Shown piece by piece: positions 45,230 through 53,028 of a stretch of DNA of 64,000 nt. The stretch comes from Solirubrobacter deserti (GTDB lineage: Bacteria > Actinomycetota > Thermoleophilia > Solirubrobacterales > Solirubrobacteraceae): the NCBI RefSeq assembly GCF_003344625.1, contig NZ_QPKJ02000010.1:1-64000 (forward strand), written 5' to 3'. The position numbers were made by a program, and so were the translations under genes. Numbering within the stretch: the stretch's first letter is position 1; the number at the start of each line of letters is the position of its first letter. The notes beneath the pieces were generated by a model. That model worked only from the letters and a program-made list of their open reading frames with translations. It made no database searches and was not told the origin of the DNA.

Positions 45230-46435
45230 CTACAGGAACCGATTCCACAGCGTCTCGCCGCGCCGCGCCTCGATGAACGCGTCCAGCGCGGCGCGGTGCG
45301 CGGCGTCGAGCGTCCCCCGGTACGCCTTCAGCTGCGCGACGGTCTCGTCCTGCACGGCGTGCCCGGCGAACGTCCACTCGTCCGCGAACTGGTTCAGCGA
45401 GGTGAACCGCGCGTCGTCGTCGAGAGACCGCAGATGGAACGTCTCCATGAACCCGCGCATGTAGGCCATCGCCTCGGTGGCCTGCGTGCCCTTGGAGACC
45501 TGCTCGCGGATCAGGCCGTGGTCGAGCGGCGAGATCTTGCCCGCCTTGCGCTGCTGCTCCAGCCACGGCAGGAACTCGAGCTTGGGCTCGGTCGCGCGCC
45601 AGCGCTCGACGGCGTCCATCGCCCGCTCGGTGTGATGGAGATGCTCGAACTCGTGCTGGATCGTCCCGCGTAGCGAGATCGGGTCGGCGAACGCGTGCGG
45701 GCCGACCTCGAGCATCGGCCGTTCTAGCGGCGTGGTGCGGTCGCTCGCCACCGGTCCCGCCTCGCCGGCGTGTCCACGCGCTTCCTTGTAGTCGATGTTG
45801 ACGTTGACCTTGCCGGGCGCCTTCGGCTCCTCCGTGCTGTCATGCACGTCGTCGGGTCGCAGGCCGACCTCGGTCACGAGCAGATTGACGAGCATCAGGC
45901 GCGCGAGCCGCTTGCGTTCGGCGTCGCCGGAATCGCTGAGCGCGGCGATGTAGTGCTGGCGTAGTGACCAGCCGATCGGGTCCTTGGTCGCCGAGACCCG
46001 CGCGAAGCGGACGACGCGACCGACCGCGAGCAGCGCGGGCGTGACATGGGCCGGGGTGTCGAACGGGACCATGTCGGTCGCGTATGCCCGCAGCCTGCCC
46101 TCGGCGTCGGCCACGACGACGCCGATCCGCCCCGTGGAAGCCGCCGCGACCGCGGCCTCCTGCTCGGTCTCATACCCGTCGCCGAGCTCGCGTTCGGCGG
46201 CCACCTCGATCGTGACCGCGAAGTCGCTCGACGTGATCGAGCCGACGCCGAACGGCGGGTCCAGCGTCTTGGCCGCCTGCTCGCGGCGCCGCGCGAGGCG
46301 AGCCGCGGCCTGGTTGCCGGCGCCACGCTGGACGGCCAGAAGCATCGCCGCCGCGCCAAACTCAGCTGCTCCCGGCGCGTCGGCAGACCTCTCGTCCGGC
46401 CGCTGGTGTGGGCGTCGTTGGCGCGTGGACGACAT
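45230..46435 (-). CDS. putative HExxH metallopeptidase with injection-system-type N-terminal motif
   Basis: About 401 residues. Near residue 30-50 it carries MLLAVQRGAGNQAAARLARR, close to the LQRxAGNxAVxRL motif found at the N-termini of proteins linked to extracellular contractile injection systems and DUF4157-type proteins. In the C-terminal half TIQHEFEHLHH (about residue 260) gives an HExxH zinc site, with further acidic residues downstream as possible third ligand (LREQ..., EAMAYMRGF). It ends ALDAFIEARRGETLWNRFL. A toxin- or effector-like metallopeptidase is the best guess; no tube, sheath or spike genes are in the window. An ATG two codons further upstream is possible. It lies alone inside the candidate island. 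Confidence 0.6.
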   Translation of the reverse strand: MSSTRQRRPHQRPDERSADAPGAAEFGAAAMLLAVQRGAGNQAAARLARRREQAAKTLDPPFGVGSITSSDFAVTIEVAAERELGDGYETEQEAAVAAASTGRIGVVVADAEGRLRAYATDMVPFDTPAHVTPALLAVGRVVRFARVSATKDPIGWSLRQHYIAALSDSGDAERKRLARLMLVNLLVTEVGLRPDDVHDSTEEPKAPGKVNVNIDYKEARGHAGEAGPVASDRTTPLERPMLEVGPHAFADPISLRGTIQHEFEHLHHTERAMDAVERWRATEPKLEFLPWLEQQRKAGKISPLDHGLIREQVSKGTQATEAMAYMRGFMETFHLRSLDDDARFTSLNQFADEWTFAGHAVQDETVAQLKAYRGTLDAAHRAALDAFIEARRGETLWNRFL

Positions 46436-46487
46436 TCTCATCGGCGTCCAATAGCTGAGTCAAGTCCCGCGATGGTCGTGACACCCG

Positions 46488-46578
46488 CACTCCGCGACCT
46501 CGGCGATCGAGCGGCCCTCGCCCACCGTCCGGTCGGCTTCGCGCCGCTTGCGGATGACCTGCGTGCTGCTGCCTTCGC
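46488..46578 (-). pseudogene. fragment of an IS3-family transposase OrfA
   Basis: Leftward the frame reads STQVIRKRREADRTVGEGRSIAEVAE, the helix-turn-helix opening of IS3-family OrfA proteins. The frame then loses similarity, there is no OrfB and no terminal inverted repeats could be made out. A small relic, consistent with past insertion-sequence traffic in this region. Confidence 0.6.
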
Positions 46579-46624
46579 GTGACCGCGACAGCGGACCTGG
46601 ACGGCGCGGCGGCGGACACCGCGC

Positions 46625-46665
46625 TCTCGCTTTGGACGACGAAGCGAAAGTGGCGCTTATCGACG
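46625..46665. repeat. hairpin element, copy 2
   Basis: TCGCTT, TGGACGACG, AAGCGA: six perfect pairs, followed by a tail ending TATCGACG. It resembles copy 1 at 44999-45038, and the two copies lie on either side of the metallopeptidase gene. Confidence 0.55.
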
Positions 46666-46824
46666 ATCCCGCTCTGTTCATCGTCCGGCACGCCACGCTG
46701 CGGCATGCATAGCGCTGCTTGAGCCGTGTGCTCGTCGCCGGGTTGAGGCGCGAGTCACCGGCGCGCGTCGCCGGGAGACACCCGTGGAGCCGCCGGTCGG
46801 CGGTACCGCGGAGGCGCCTTCGGC

Positions 46825-47226
46825 TTAGTGGCCGAGCTGGTGGGTGATCTTGTCGACGACGACCGTGGCGGCGAAGCGGGCGGCTCCGGGAGGCTCGACG
46901 TCGATGTGGGAGCCGGTGTACTTAATCGCGATCTTGCGTTCCAGCGCGAGTTCGGGATCCGGTATGAGATCGTCGACGTGTCCGCGCAACTCGACGTACC
47001 AAGTGGGGTCTGCCGGGTTGGCGACAACGACCGAGAGGCGAGGATCGCGGCGGAGGTTACGGAGCTTCTGTCGGCCTTCCACGAGGCTGAAGTGGAGCGC
47101 ATTGTCCTCCCAAAGGAACCACTGCGGGGTGGTTTGAGGAGCACCCGCGGGACCGATCGTCGAGATGAAGGCGATCGCTGTCGACTCGAGCAACGGGATC
47201 AGGGGAGGGGGGACGCTCGGAGTCAC
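46825..47226 (-). CDS. PPOX-class flavin/F420-dependent oxidoreductase, small
   Basis: A protein of 133 residues with the split-barrel pattern of F420-binding PPOX-family enzymes: AIAFISTIGPAGAPQTTPQWFLWEDNALHFSL, KLRNLRRDPRLSVVVANPADPTWYVELRGHVDDL and IKYTGSHIDV near the end. These proteins reduce small molecules with F420H2 or flavin, often as detoxifying enzymes. The GTG at 47226 (VTPSVPPPLIPLL) is used because the protein then begins like its family; the open frame upstream belongs to another reading of the MFS gene and is not coding. It lies downstream of the MFS exporter gene on the same strand, perhaps co-regulated. Confidence 0.82.
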   Translation of the reverse strand: MTPSVPPPLIPLLESTAIAFISTIGPAGAPQTTPQWFLWEDNALHFSLVEGRQKLRNLRRDPRLSVVVANPADPTWYVELRGHVDDLIPDPELALERKIAIKYTGSHIDVEPPGAARFAATVVVDKITHQLGH

Positions 47227-47405
47227 GGGACCGAAGGCTATCCAGCGAATCCGACCGTAGGGCTTGGACCAGCTTCGCCGTGGGCACCGCCGCGTCCGGC
47301 AGCTTCGTCGAGGCCGCTGACGTCGAGGGTGGATTCGCCGCCTGCGGCGCCGCAGCGGTTCTCGCCGCGGCGCTGATCGCTCTAGGCAAGCGGCGAACGA
47401 CCTGG

Positions 47406-48827
47406 TCAGTGGACGGCCGCGCTCGCGCCGGCAGCCGGCTTGACCGTCGGCACGGCACTGGCGGCGACTGCGGCGAACCCCAGCGCGATCGCGGCGGCGG
47501 CGATGAAGCCGTCCTCGTAGCCGGCGGCGAGCGCGACAGGACCGGTTGCGGTCGCGATGGCCGCAACGGCGGCGAGCACCGCGACTCCGAGAGCGGCGCC
47601 CAGTTCGTGCGCCGTCGAGATCAGCCCAGAGGCGAGGCCGAGCTGATGCGGGGCGACGAGCGAGAACGCGGTCACGGATGCAGCAGGGAAGACGAAGCCC
47701 ACGCCCAGCCCGATCACGACGAGGCCCGGAAGGAGTTCGGGAAAGTACGTGGCACGGTCCGGCGCGATGGCCAGTACGAGCGCGCCTGCCGCGACCAGTG
47801 ACATGCCCGCGACGATAAGGAGCCGCGACCCGATGCGGGCCATGATCCGGGGCGCGACGTGGGCGGTCACACCGATCGCGAACGCCAGCGGCAGGAAGCC
47901 CAGGCCGGTCTCGAGCGCGCTCGCGCCGATCACTTCCTGCATGTAGAGCGAGTTCAGGAAGAACGTGCCGACCAGAATCGCTGTCACTCCGAGAATGACG
48001 GCAGCGCCCGCGACCAACGGCCGCGTCCGCCACGTCGCGGGGGGCACGAGCGGCTGAACGGTCTTGGCCTCCACGAGCGCGAACGCGGCCAGCAGGACGA
48101 TCGCGAGCGCGAGCAGTCCCAGCGTGCGGGTGGAGCCCCAGCCGTGCTCGGCCGCGCCGTCGATGGCGAACACGAGGGTGATCATCCCCGCGACGACGAG
48201 CAGCGCGCCGGGCACGTCCAGCGCGCGGCGCGTCGTCGGCACGACGGGCAGGACGCGCGTGGCCGCGACGAGCGCCACGAGCCCGACAGGGACGTTGACC
48301 AGGAAGATCCATTCCCAGCTCAGCCACGTGGTCAACAGGCCGCCGAGCACGACGCCGACGGCCGCGCCGGCGCTGCCGATCGCGCTCCACGCGGCGAGCG
48401 CGGTCGTGAGCTGACGACCGGTGTAGTACGAGGTGACGATCGACAACGCCGCGGGCGTGAGTAGCGCGGCGCCGATGCCCTGGGCCGCGCGCGCCGCGAT
48501 CAGCGTCGTTCCGGACTCGGCAAGCCCGCTCGCGAGGGAGGCGGCGGTGAACACGGTGAGGCCGGCGAGGAACACGCCGCGGCGCGAGACCGCATCGGCG
48601 ATACGACCGCCGAGCAGCAGCAGCCCGCCCGTCAGGAGGACATAGATCGTGACGACCCATTGCAGGTCGTCGCCGCCGAGCCCGAGGTCGTGGCCGATCG
48701 ACGGGAGGGCCACGTTCACGACGGTGATGTCGAGAACGACCATGAACTGGGCGACCGCCAGCAGGATCAGCGTGGTCCAAGGGCGGGGTGCGTCACCGGC
48801 CGAGTGGGAGACGTGCGGGTCGGTCAT
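47406..48827 (-). CDS. MFS drug exporter, DHA2 (EmrB/QacA) type, 14 TM
   Basis: A protein of 473 residues. The opening LAVAQFMVVLDITVVNVALPSIGHDL is the DHA2 motif with the membrane Asp, followed by GGRIADAVSRRGVFLAG (motif A), AARAAQGIGAALLTPAALSIV and GAAVGVVLGGLL (motif C). Around 14 TM helices can be counted. It should export drugs or other hydrophobic compounds using the proton gradient. The upstream region has two copies of TTTACA-N4-TGTAAA-type repeats around a TTGACA/TACCAT promoter, so it is repressor-controlled, but no repressor gene adjoins it. It may form a small unit with the PPOX gene downstream. Confidence 0.92.
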   Translation of the reverse strand: MTDPHVSHSAGDAPRPWTTLILLAVAQFMVVLDITVVNVALPSIGHDLGLGGDDLQWVVTIYVLLTGGLLLLGGRIADAVSRRGVFLAGLTVFTAASLASGLAESGTTLIAARAAQGIGAALLTPAALSIVTSYYTGRQLTTALAAWSAIGSAGAAVGVVLGGLLTTWLSWEWIFLVNVPVGLVALVAATRVLPVVPTTRRALDVPGALLVVAGMITLVFAIDGAAEHGWGSTRTLGLLALAIVLLAAFALVEAKTVQPLVPPATWRTRPLVAGAAVILGVTAILVGTFFLNSLYMQEVIGASALETGLGFLPLAFAIGVTAHVAPRIMARIGSRLLIVAGMSLVAAGALVLAIAPDRATYFPELLPGLVVIGLGVGFVFPAASVTAFSLVAPHQLGLASGLISTAHELGAALGVAVLAAVAAIATATGPVALAAGYEDGFIAAAAIALGFAAVAASAVPTVKPAAGASAAVH

Positions 48828-48845
48828 GGGGAGCTCCGTGGTGGG

Positions 48846-48899
48846 TTTACACGGCTGTAAATGTAGGCACCATGGTACCTGCCTTTACACGATTGTCAA
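48846..48899 (-). promoter_or_regulatory. promoter with twin operator of the MFS exporter gene
   Basis: On the minus strand TTGACA (48894-48899), 16 bases, TACCAT (48872-48877). The -35 is inside TTGACAATCGTGTAAA (48884-48899), and the same repeat, TTTACAGCCGTGTAAA, recurs after the -10 (48846-48861); centres are 38 bases apart. Binding at both would cover the promoter, the usual layout for a TetR- or MarR-type repressor. Confidence 0.6.
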
Positions 48900-49257
48900 C
48901 CCTTGGGTGGTTGCGGCGCACGGCGCTCCTGGTCGCCAGCCTGCGCCGTTGGGCACGCTGGCCCGGGAAGCCCTTGATCGAACCCGCGCGTCAGTTGTGA
49001 CCGTTGAGTACGACACCAGCCGGACGCGCGGCGGACGGGGGACACAAGCGGCGAAGGCGACGGCATTTCTGCGAATCGTCCCTGCGAGCGCTGAACCCGG
49101 GCGCCGCACATATCGATCGCGAAACCGTCAAAGCCTGGCCGCTCGCGGCCGACGGGGGTACAACCGATCTCGTCGTCCCTCAGGCTCCGATCTGGGCCGC
49201 GTCCCTCTTCGACGGCTAGATAGGTGAACCCCTGTTCGAGAGGCGCGGGGACGGACA
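48900..49257. other. gene-free stretch at the right end of the candidate island
   Basis: About 360 bases between the MFS operators and the tRNA fragment. No frame carries a recognisable protein; I looked for an integrase or a repressor gene and found none. Confidence 0.5.
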
Positions 49258-49303
49258 TGTGGTCCCGCCCGCCGCGGGTTCGTGTCCCGTCGCTCACCCC
49301 TCA
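49258..49303 (+). repeat. direct repeat, right copy (tRNA-His 3' fragment)
   Basis: Matches 38834-38879 at 43 of 46 positions. The 5' half of the tRNA is missing and the T-loop TTCGAGT has become TTCGTGT, losing the conserved A, so this is not a working tRNA. Confidence 0.85.
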
Positions 49304-49419
49304 AGCGCTCCACGGAGGGCCGCGACAGAGCTTCGCGGGCGGGTGCCGGGGCGCCTTGCGGGCGCCCCGGCGTCAGCCTCAAGCGAGCACTCGACGCGCT
49401 CAGCGGGCTGACATGTCGT

Positions 49420-51006
49420 TCAGCGCGTAGCCTTCCCGCTCTTGGTCAGGCCCTTGCCCTTGCCGGGCTTGCCGGCCACGGCGTTCACCGTCGACGTGTC
49501 GTAGGCGAAGGTGAGCACCGAGGTGGCGATCGCGTCGGAGTTCACGTCGAGGGCGTGGACGTTGACGTTGCCGACGAGCTCGTAGTCCTCGCGCAGCGCG
49601 TCGTAGAGCGCGACGTTCTGGCCGTCGCCGCGCAGGTTGTCGCAGAACGAGTGGTAGCACGGGTCGAAGGCGGCGCCGGCAACGCCGCCGTACAGCGCGG
49701 CTTCGGCGGCCGTCTTGGGCACCTCGGCGCCGGTGAAGAGGCCGCCGGCGGGGATGCCGACGGCGATGAACGGCCCGTAGTCGGAGCGGCCGGAGAACTC
49801 ACTGTCCTGCGAGGGTTCGCCGCGGTCGGCGTAGAAGCGCTCGAAGACGTCCTCGATCTGGGCCGAGCCCGCGGGGATGAATCCGGGCGCGGCCGTGCCG
49901 CCCGAGTTGTCGCCGTCGTAGATGCCGAACATGTAGTTCGGCGAGGCGACCATGTCGAAGTTGAGGTAGAGCGCGATGTCGTCGAGCTCCTCGTCGCTGA
50001 GGTTGTCGACGTAGTGCTCGGAACCGAGCAGCCCGGATTCCTCGGCGCCCCACCACGCGAAGCGGACGGTGTTGGTGGTCTTGACCTTGGCCATCTGGAT
50101 CGCGGTCTCCAGCAGCGCGGCGCTGCCGGACCCGTTGTCGTTGATGCCCGCCCCGTCGTGGACGCTGTCCAAGTGCGCTCCGGCCATCACGACGTTCTCG
50201 TCGTTGCCGCTGCGGGTCTCCGCGGTGACGTTGTAGGTCGGGCGCCGGTCGGCGACGTAGTCGACCGTCACGGTCACGGTCGCGCCGGGCGTCGAGGCGA
50301 GGTTCTGGCCCGCCTCGAAGGTGGCGAAGACGGCGGGGATGCGCAGGCCGGTGGCGTCGCCGATCATGTTCAGCAGCCCGGTGCGCCCGGGCTGGCCCTC
50401 GTTCATGACCACCACGCCGGCCGCTCCGGCGGCTTGGGCGTTGAGCACCTTGACGTTGAAGCCGCACGTGCCGCGCTGGACGAGCGCGATGCCGCCCGCG
50501 GGGAAGCCTGCGAAGTCGGCTGTCTCGCAGCCGCTGGAGCTCGAGTTGTCCGGCCCGGACGGGTTGATCACCAGGTCCACCGGGACCAGGGGGCCCGTCG
50601 CGGTGCCTTCCGGGCTGCCCGTGTCGAACGTGTTGCGCAGGAAGTCGGTCCCGTGCACGAACTCGCGGGGGTTGGGGGAGACGCGGGTCAGCTTCGAGTT
50701 CTCCTCGAAGTAGTCGAACATGAACTCCTGCACCTCGGGCTCAAAGCCCGCCTGTTCGAGCTGCTCGACGATGTAGTCGACCGACGCGTCGTATCCGGGA
50801 AGCCCGGACGCCCGGTTCCCGCCGTTCTCGTCCGCGATCTCCTGCAGTGCCTCGAGGTGCTCGAGCACGCCGTCGGGCGTGATCGCCTTGGTGAGCTTCT
50901 TGACCGTGTTGTTGTTCGGCGCGGCGTACGCCGGGACCGCCACGAGCGCTGTGGTGAACGCGCACGCGACGGCGGTGGCCGCCGATACCGCTCGAAGTCT
51001 TGCCAT
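49420..51006 (-). CDS. secreted M28 family metallopeptidase with PA domain (copy 2)
   Basis: A protein of 528 residues, a paralogue of the one at 37135: both share SGRSDYGPFIAVGIPAGGLF and the late DPCYH..CD. Signal peptide (AVACAFTTALVAVPAYA), PA insert (IALVQRGTCGFNVKVLNAQAAGAAGVVVMN) and zinc ligands MAGAHLDSVHDG, GINDNGSGSAAL, WGAEESGLLGSEHYVD and NFDMVASPNY. All ligands are kept, so an active extracellular aminopeptidase is expected. The Gly/Lys-rich C-terminus (KPGKGKGLTKSGKATR) is basic, perhaps for wall binding. It sits just right of the tRNA fragment, inverted relative to copy 1. GAGGGG precedes the ATG. Confidence 0.93.
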   Translation of the reverse strand: MARLRAVSAATAVACAFTTALVAVPAYAAPNNNTVKKLTKAITPDGVLEHLEALQEIADENGGNRASGLPGYDASVDYIVEQLEQAGFEPEVQEFMFDYFEENSKLTRVSPNPREFVHGTDFLRNTFDTGSPEGTATGPLVPVDLVINPSGPDNSSSSGCETADFAGFPAGGIALVQRGTCGFNVKVLNAQAAGAAGVVVMNEGQPGRTGLLNMIGDATGLRIPAVFATFEAGQNLASTPGATVTVTVDYVADRRPTYNVTAETRSGNDENVVMAGAHLDSVHDGAGINDNGSGSAALLETAIQMAKVKTTNTVRFAWWGAEESGLLGSEHYVDNLSDEELDDIALYLNFDMVASPNYMFGIYDGDNSGGTAAPGFIPAGSAQIEDVFERFYADRGEPSQDSEFSGRSDYGPFIAVGIPAGGLFTGAEVPKTAAEAALYGGVAGAAFDPCYHSFCDNLRGDGQNVALYDALREDYELVGNVNVHALDVNSDAIATSVLTFAYDTSTVNAVAGKPGKGKGLTKSGKATR

Positions 51007-51148
51007 GAACCGCCCCTCTCGTAGGACTCAGCGCCGGTGTGCCACCGGGCTGCTGTCAATGCCGTAACGCGACAGGACGCCGTGGGTCGGGCGGTATCGG
51101 GCTGACTTTCGTGTGCGCCGCGCTCGCGCTTGTTACGGTCGGTCGAGC

Positions 51149-51868
51149 ATGAACAGCGATCTCGGGTCGAGCGCAGCACTCGCGGAAGAGCTGCAGGCGT
51201 CGCGCACGCGAATCGTCGAGGCGGCCGACGAGGCGCGCCGGCGGATCGAGCGCGATCTCCACGACGGGGCACAGCAGCGGTTGGTCACCGCGTCGATGCT
51301 GCTGAAGGTCGCCATGCGTGGCGCCGCCGACGATTCGCGGCTGCGCGAGGACTTGGAGCGAGTCGCGGCTGAGCTCGATGCCGGGCTCGGCGAGCTCCGG
51401 GAGCTGGCGCGCGGCATCCATCCGGCGGTGCTGACGGCCAAAGGCCTGAGCGCCGCGATCGACGCGCTGGCGGCGCGTTCGAGCGTGCCGGTGCGCGTCG
51501 TCGGCTCACTGCCCGCGCGGCCCGCGGCGGCGGTCGAGCTGGCGCTCTACTTCACCGTCGCCGAGGCGCTGACGAACGTCGCCAAGTACGCGGCGGCGAC
51601 CGAGGTGGTCGTCACGATCGAAGGTGACGACCAGCAGGCCCAAGTCGAAGTGCGCGACGACGGACGCGGCGGCGCGGATCCGACCGCCGGATCCGGCTTG
51701 CGCGGGCTGGTTGACCGGCTCGGGGCGCTGCGTGGGCACCTCCACGTCGAAAGTCCCGAGGGCGGCGGGACCGTCCTGCGGGCCGTCGTCCCGCGTGACC
51801 CGCACGATCCGCGCGCGGATACGAACTGCGGTTGTTGTGCCGTGGGTCAGTGCCGGTGCGCGGCCTGA
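51149..51868 (+). CDS. NarL-type histidine kinase, cytosolic, orphan
   Basis: A protein of 239 residues. HisKA_3 dimerisation helix with the phospho-His in RRRIERDLHDGAQQRLV (about residues 33-49), then RELARGIHPAVLTAKGL and an HATPase_c domain: EALTNVAKYAAAT (N box) and DDGRGGADPTAGSGLRGLVDRL (G boxes). No sensor or TM region precedes it, so the signal must come through a partner. No response regulator is adjacent. The C-terminus is unusual: DTNCGCCAVGQCRCAA has five cysteines in 16 residues, a possible metal- or redox-sensing tail. TACGGT nine bases before the ATG could be the -10. Confidence 0.88.
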   Translation: MNSDLGSSAALAEELQASRTRIVEAADEARRRIERDLHDGAQQRLVTASMLLKVAMRGAADDSRLREDLERVAAELDAGLGELRELARGIHPAVLTAKGLSAAIDALAARSSVPVRVVGSLPARPAAAVELALYFTVAEALTNVAKYAAATEVVVTIEGDDQQAQVEVRDDGRGGADPTAGSGLRGLVDRLGALRGHLHVESPEGGGTVLRAVVPRDPHDPRADTNCGCCAVGQCRCAA

Positions 51869-51914
51869 CCGTCTAACGGGGCTGGCCTGGCGCCCCTGCG
51901 CCGGCCCCAGTCGC

Positions 51915-52080
51915 TCAAGTGGCCGTCGCCTGACGCTGTGCCGACGCGGTGAGAGCGGCGAGGATCGCCTGGACGGCGGTGGTGCCGCTGAGGGAGGCAC
52001 GGGTCGCCGCGGAGACCTCGCGGCTCGGCTGGTTGTCGCGGGCGAGCGGGCGCACGACGACGTCGCTGCGCAGAACGCCG
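51915..52080 (-). pseudogene. C-terminal fragment of a LysR-type regulator
   Basis: Leftward the frame reads DVVVRPLARDNQPSREVSAATRASLSGTTAVQAILAAL and stops at 51915. This is the last 50 or so residues of a LysR effector domain (the RPL... and ATR... strand pattern, then the final helix). The DNA-binding part is absent; the TetR relic begins at 52087 immediately beyond. A deletion or insertion junction probably lies near 52080. Confidence 0.55.
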
Positions 52081-52086
52081 GGCCCG

Positions 52087-52627
52087 ATGTCGCCTAGACC
52101 GGCCCCAGATCTCGACTCGAGACGCGATGAGATCATCCGCTCCGCGCGGTCCCTCGCCGAGTCGGACGGCTGGGCCGCCGTCACGATGCGTCGCCTCGCG
52201 GGAGAGCTGGGCGCCACCCAGCCCGTGGTCTACTCGGCGTTTGCGAGTCGCCAGGCCGTCGTCGACGCGGTGGCGCTCGAGGGCTTCGCGAACCTTGCCG
52301 CGTCGCTCGAGGCGGTGACGCCACGCCCCTGGCGCGAATGGGCGCGTATCCGGACTTCGCAGCCGCCCATCCCCGGGTCTACGAAGCGATGTTCTCGATG
52401 CCGTCCGGCTGCCCTTTGCGGCCGACGACACCCCGAAGCCGCTGCGGCGCGCGTTCGCCGCGGTGCAGGACGCCTTCCCGGACGGCGATGGGACCCGGGC
52501 AGAGGTCGTCTGGTCTGTGCTTCACGGCCTGGCCACCCTCCAGGCCGGTGGGCGTCCACGTGCGGACCATGCTCAGGCGCGGCTCGAGCTCGCCCACGCG
52601 CTGCTCACCGACCAAGACGCCGCTTGA
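52087..52627 (+). pseudogene. TetR family regulator with two frameshifts
   Basis: The first part, from ATG 52087, is a full TetR helix-turn-helix: RDEIIRSARSLAESDGWAAVTMRRLAGELGATQPVVYSAFASR. Near 52330 the reading jumps to a second frame (DFAAAHPRVYEAMFSMPSG) and near 52405 to a third (LPFAADDTPKPLRRAFAAVQDAFPDGDG... ALLTDQDAA, stop at 52627). The three pieces join to one ordinary TetR ligand domain, with some residues missing at the first junction. As written the gene yields only a truncated DNA-binding protein. It might once have controlled the DHA2 exporter at 47406, 3 kb away; that link is speculative. Confidence 0.75.
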
Positions 52628-52688
52628 TGGGGCGTGGGCCCGACCGGCCGGCCGGGCGGGCCCATCCGCGCTCGGCGGCGCCGGTCGA

Positions 52689-52964
52689 TCAGGCTCCGGT
52701 GGCCGGAGCCGGCACCGGCGCCGGGCTGAGGTTCGTGACAGGGTTCTGCAGCGGCCGGTTGAAGACGGTGGACGGCGCGAACGGAACCTGGACCGCCTCA
52801 CGAGCGGTCGGGCCGCTCGTGGAGCCGGCGCCCGCTCCGTCGCGTGCGCCGAGTTCGGCGCCGACCATGAGCACGAGCGCCGTCAGCGCGAGCGCGAGCA
52901 ACGCGGTCCGCATCGTGAACCGCGGAAGCCGCCGGGACGGGAACTGCAGGACGTGCACGTACAT
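52689..52964 (-). CDS. small single-TM protein with Pro/Ala tail
   Basis: A protein of 91 residues. A basic N-terminus (MYVHVLQFPSRRLPRFTMR) precedes one TM helix (TALLALALTALVLMVGAELG) and an Ala/Gly/Pro-rich tail ending SPAPVPAPATGA that probably lies outside. GGAGGTG immediately before the ATG is a very strong ribosome site, possibly too close to be optimal. It follows the 32-residue frame at 53029 by 65 bases and may share the promoter at 53159. No family recognised. Confidence 0.5.
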   Translation of the reverse strand: MYVHVLQFPSRRLPRFTMRTALLALALTALVLMVGAELGARDGAGAGSTSGPTAREAVQVPFAPSTVFNRPLQNPVTNLSPAPVPAPATGA

Positions 52965-53028
52965 CACCTCCGTGTCAGAGCTCTCGGTCGTAAATGGGGA
53001 TAGGCGGGGTCGAGCGCGCGTCAACCCC

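Larger units (their letters stand above)
38834..49303. mobile_element. candidate decayed integrative element or genomic island at tRNA-His
   Basis: A 46-base direct repeat bounds the region: tRNA-His from the anticodon loop to just past its 3' end (38834-38879) and a copy at 49258-49303 with three mismatches. That is the usual layout of attL/attR for tRNA-targeting integrases. Inside are visibly lower G+C genes (one 60-base line in 44341-44400 is about 58 % G+C, against about 77 % in 26101-26160), two pseudogenes, an IS3 remnant and cargo-type genes. No integrase or excision gene is present, so the element would be old and immobile. The mismatches also allow an older tRNA duplication as the origin. 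Confidence 0.5.

Noticed and set aside
44676..45566. Leftward open frame of nearly 300 codons across the gap before the metallopeptidase gene
   Set aside because: Overlaps two well-supported genes and carries no recognisable domain.
47280..47405. Rightward stretch GGFAACGAAAVLAAALIALGKRR that looks like the last helix of an MFS transporter
   Set aside because: Too short, and Ala/Leu-rich helices arise easily by chance in this composition; kept as a possible relic only.
38880..49257. Search for an integrase, recombinase or CRISPR array in the candidate island
   Set aside because: None found in any frame; no regularly spaced repeats were seen anywhere in the window.
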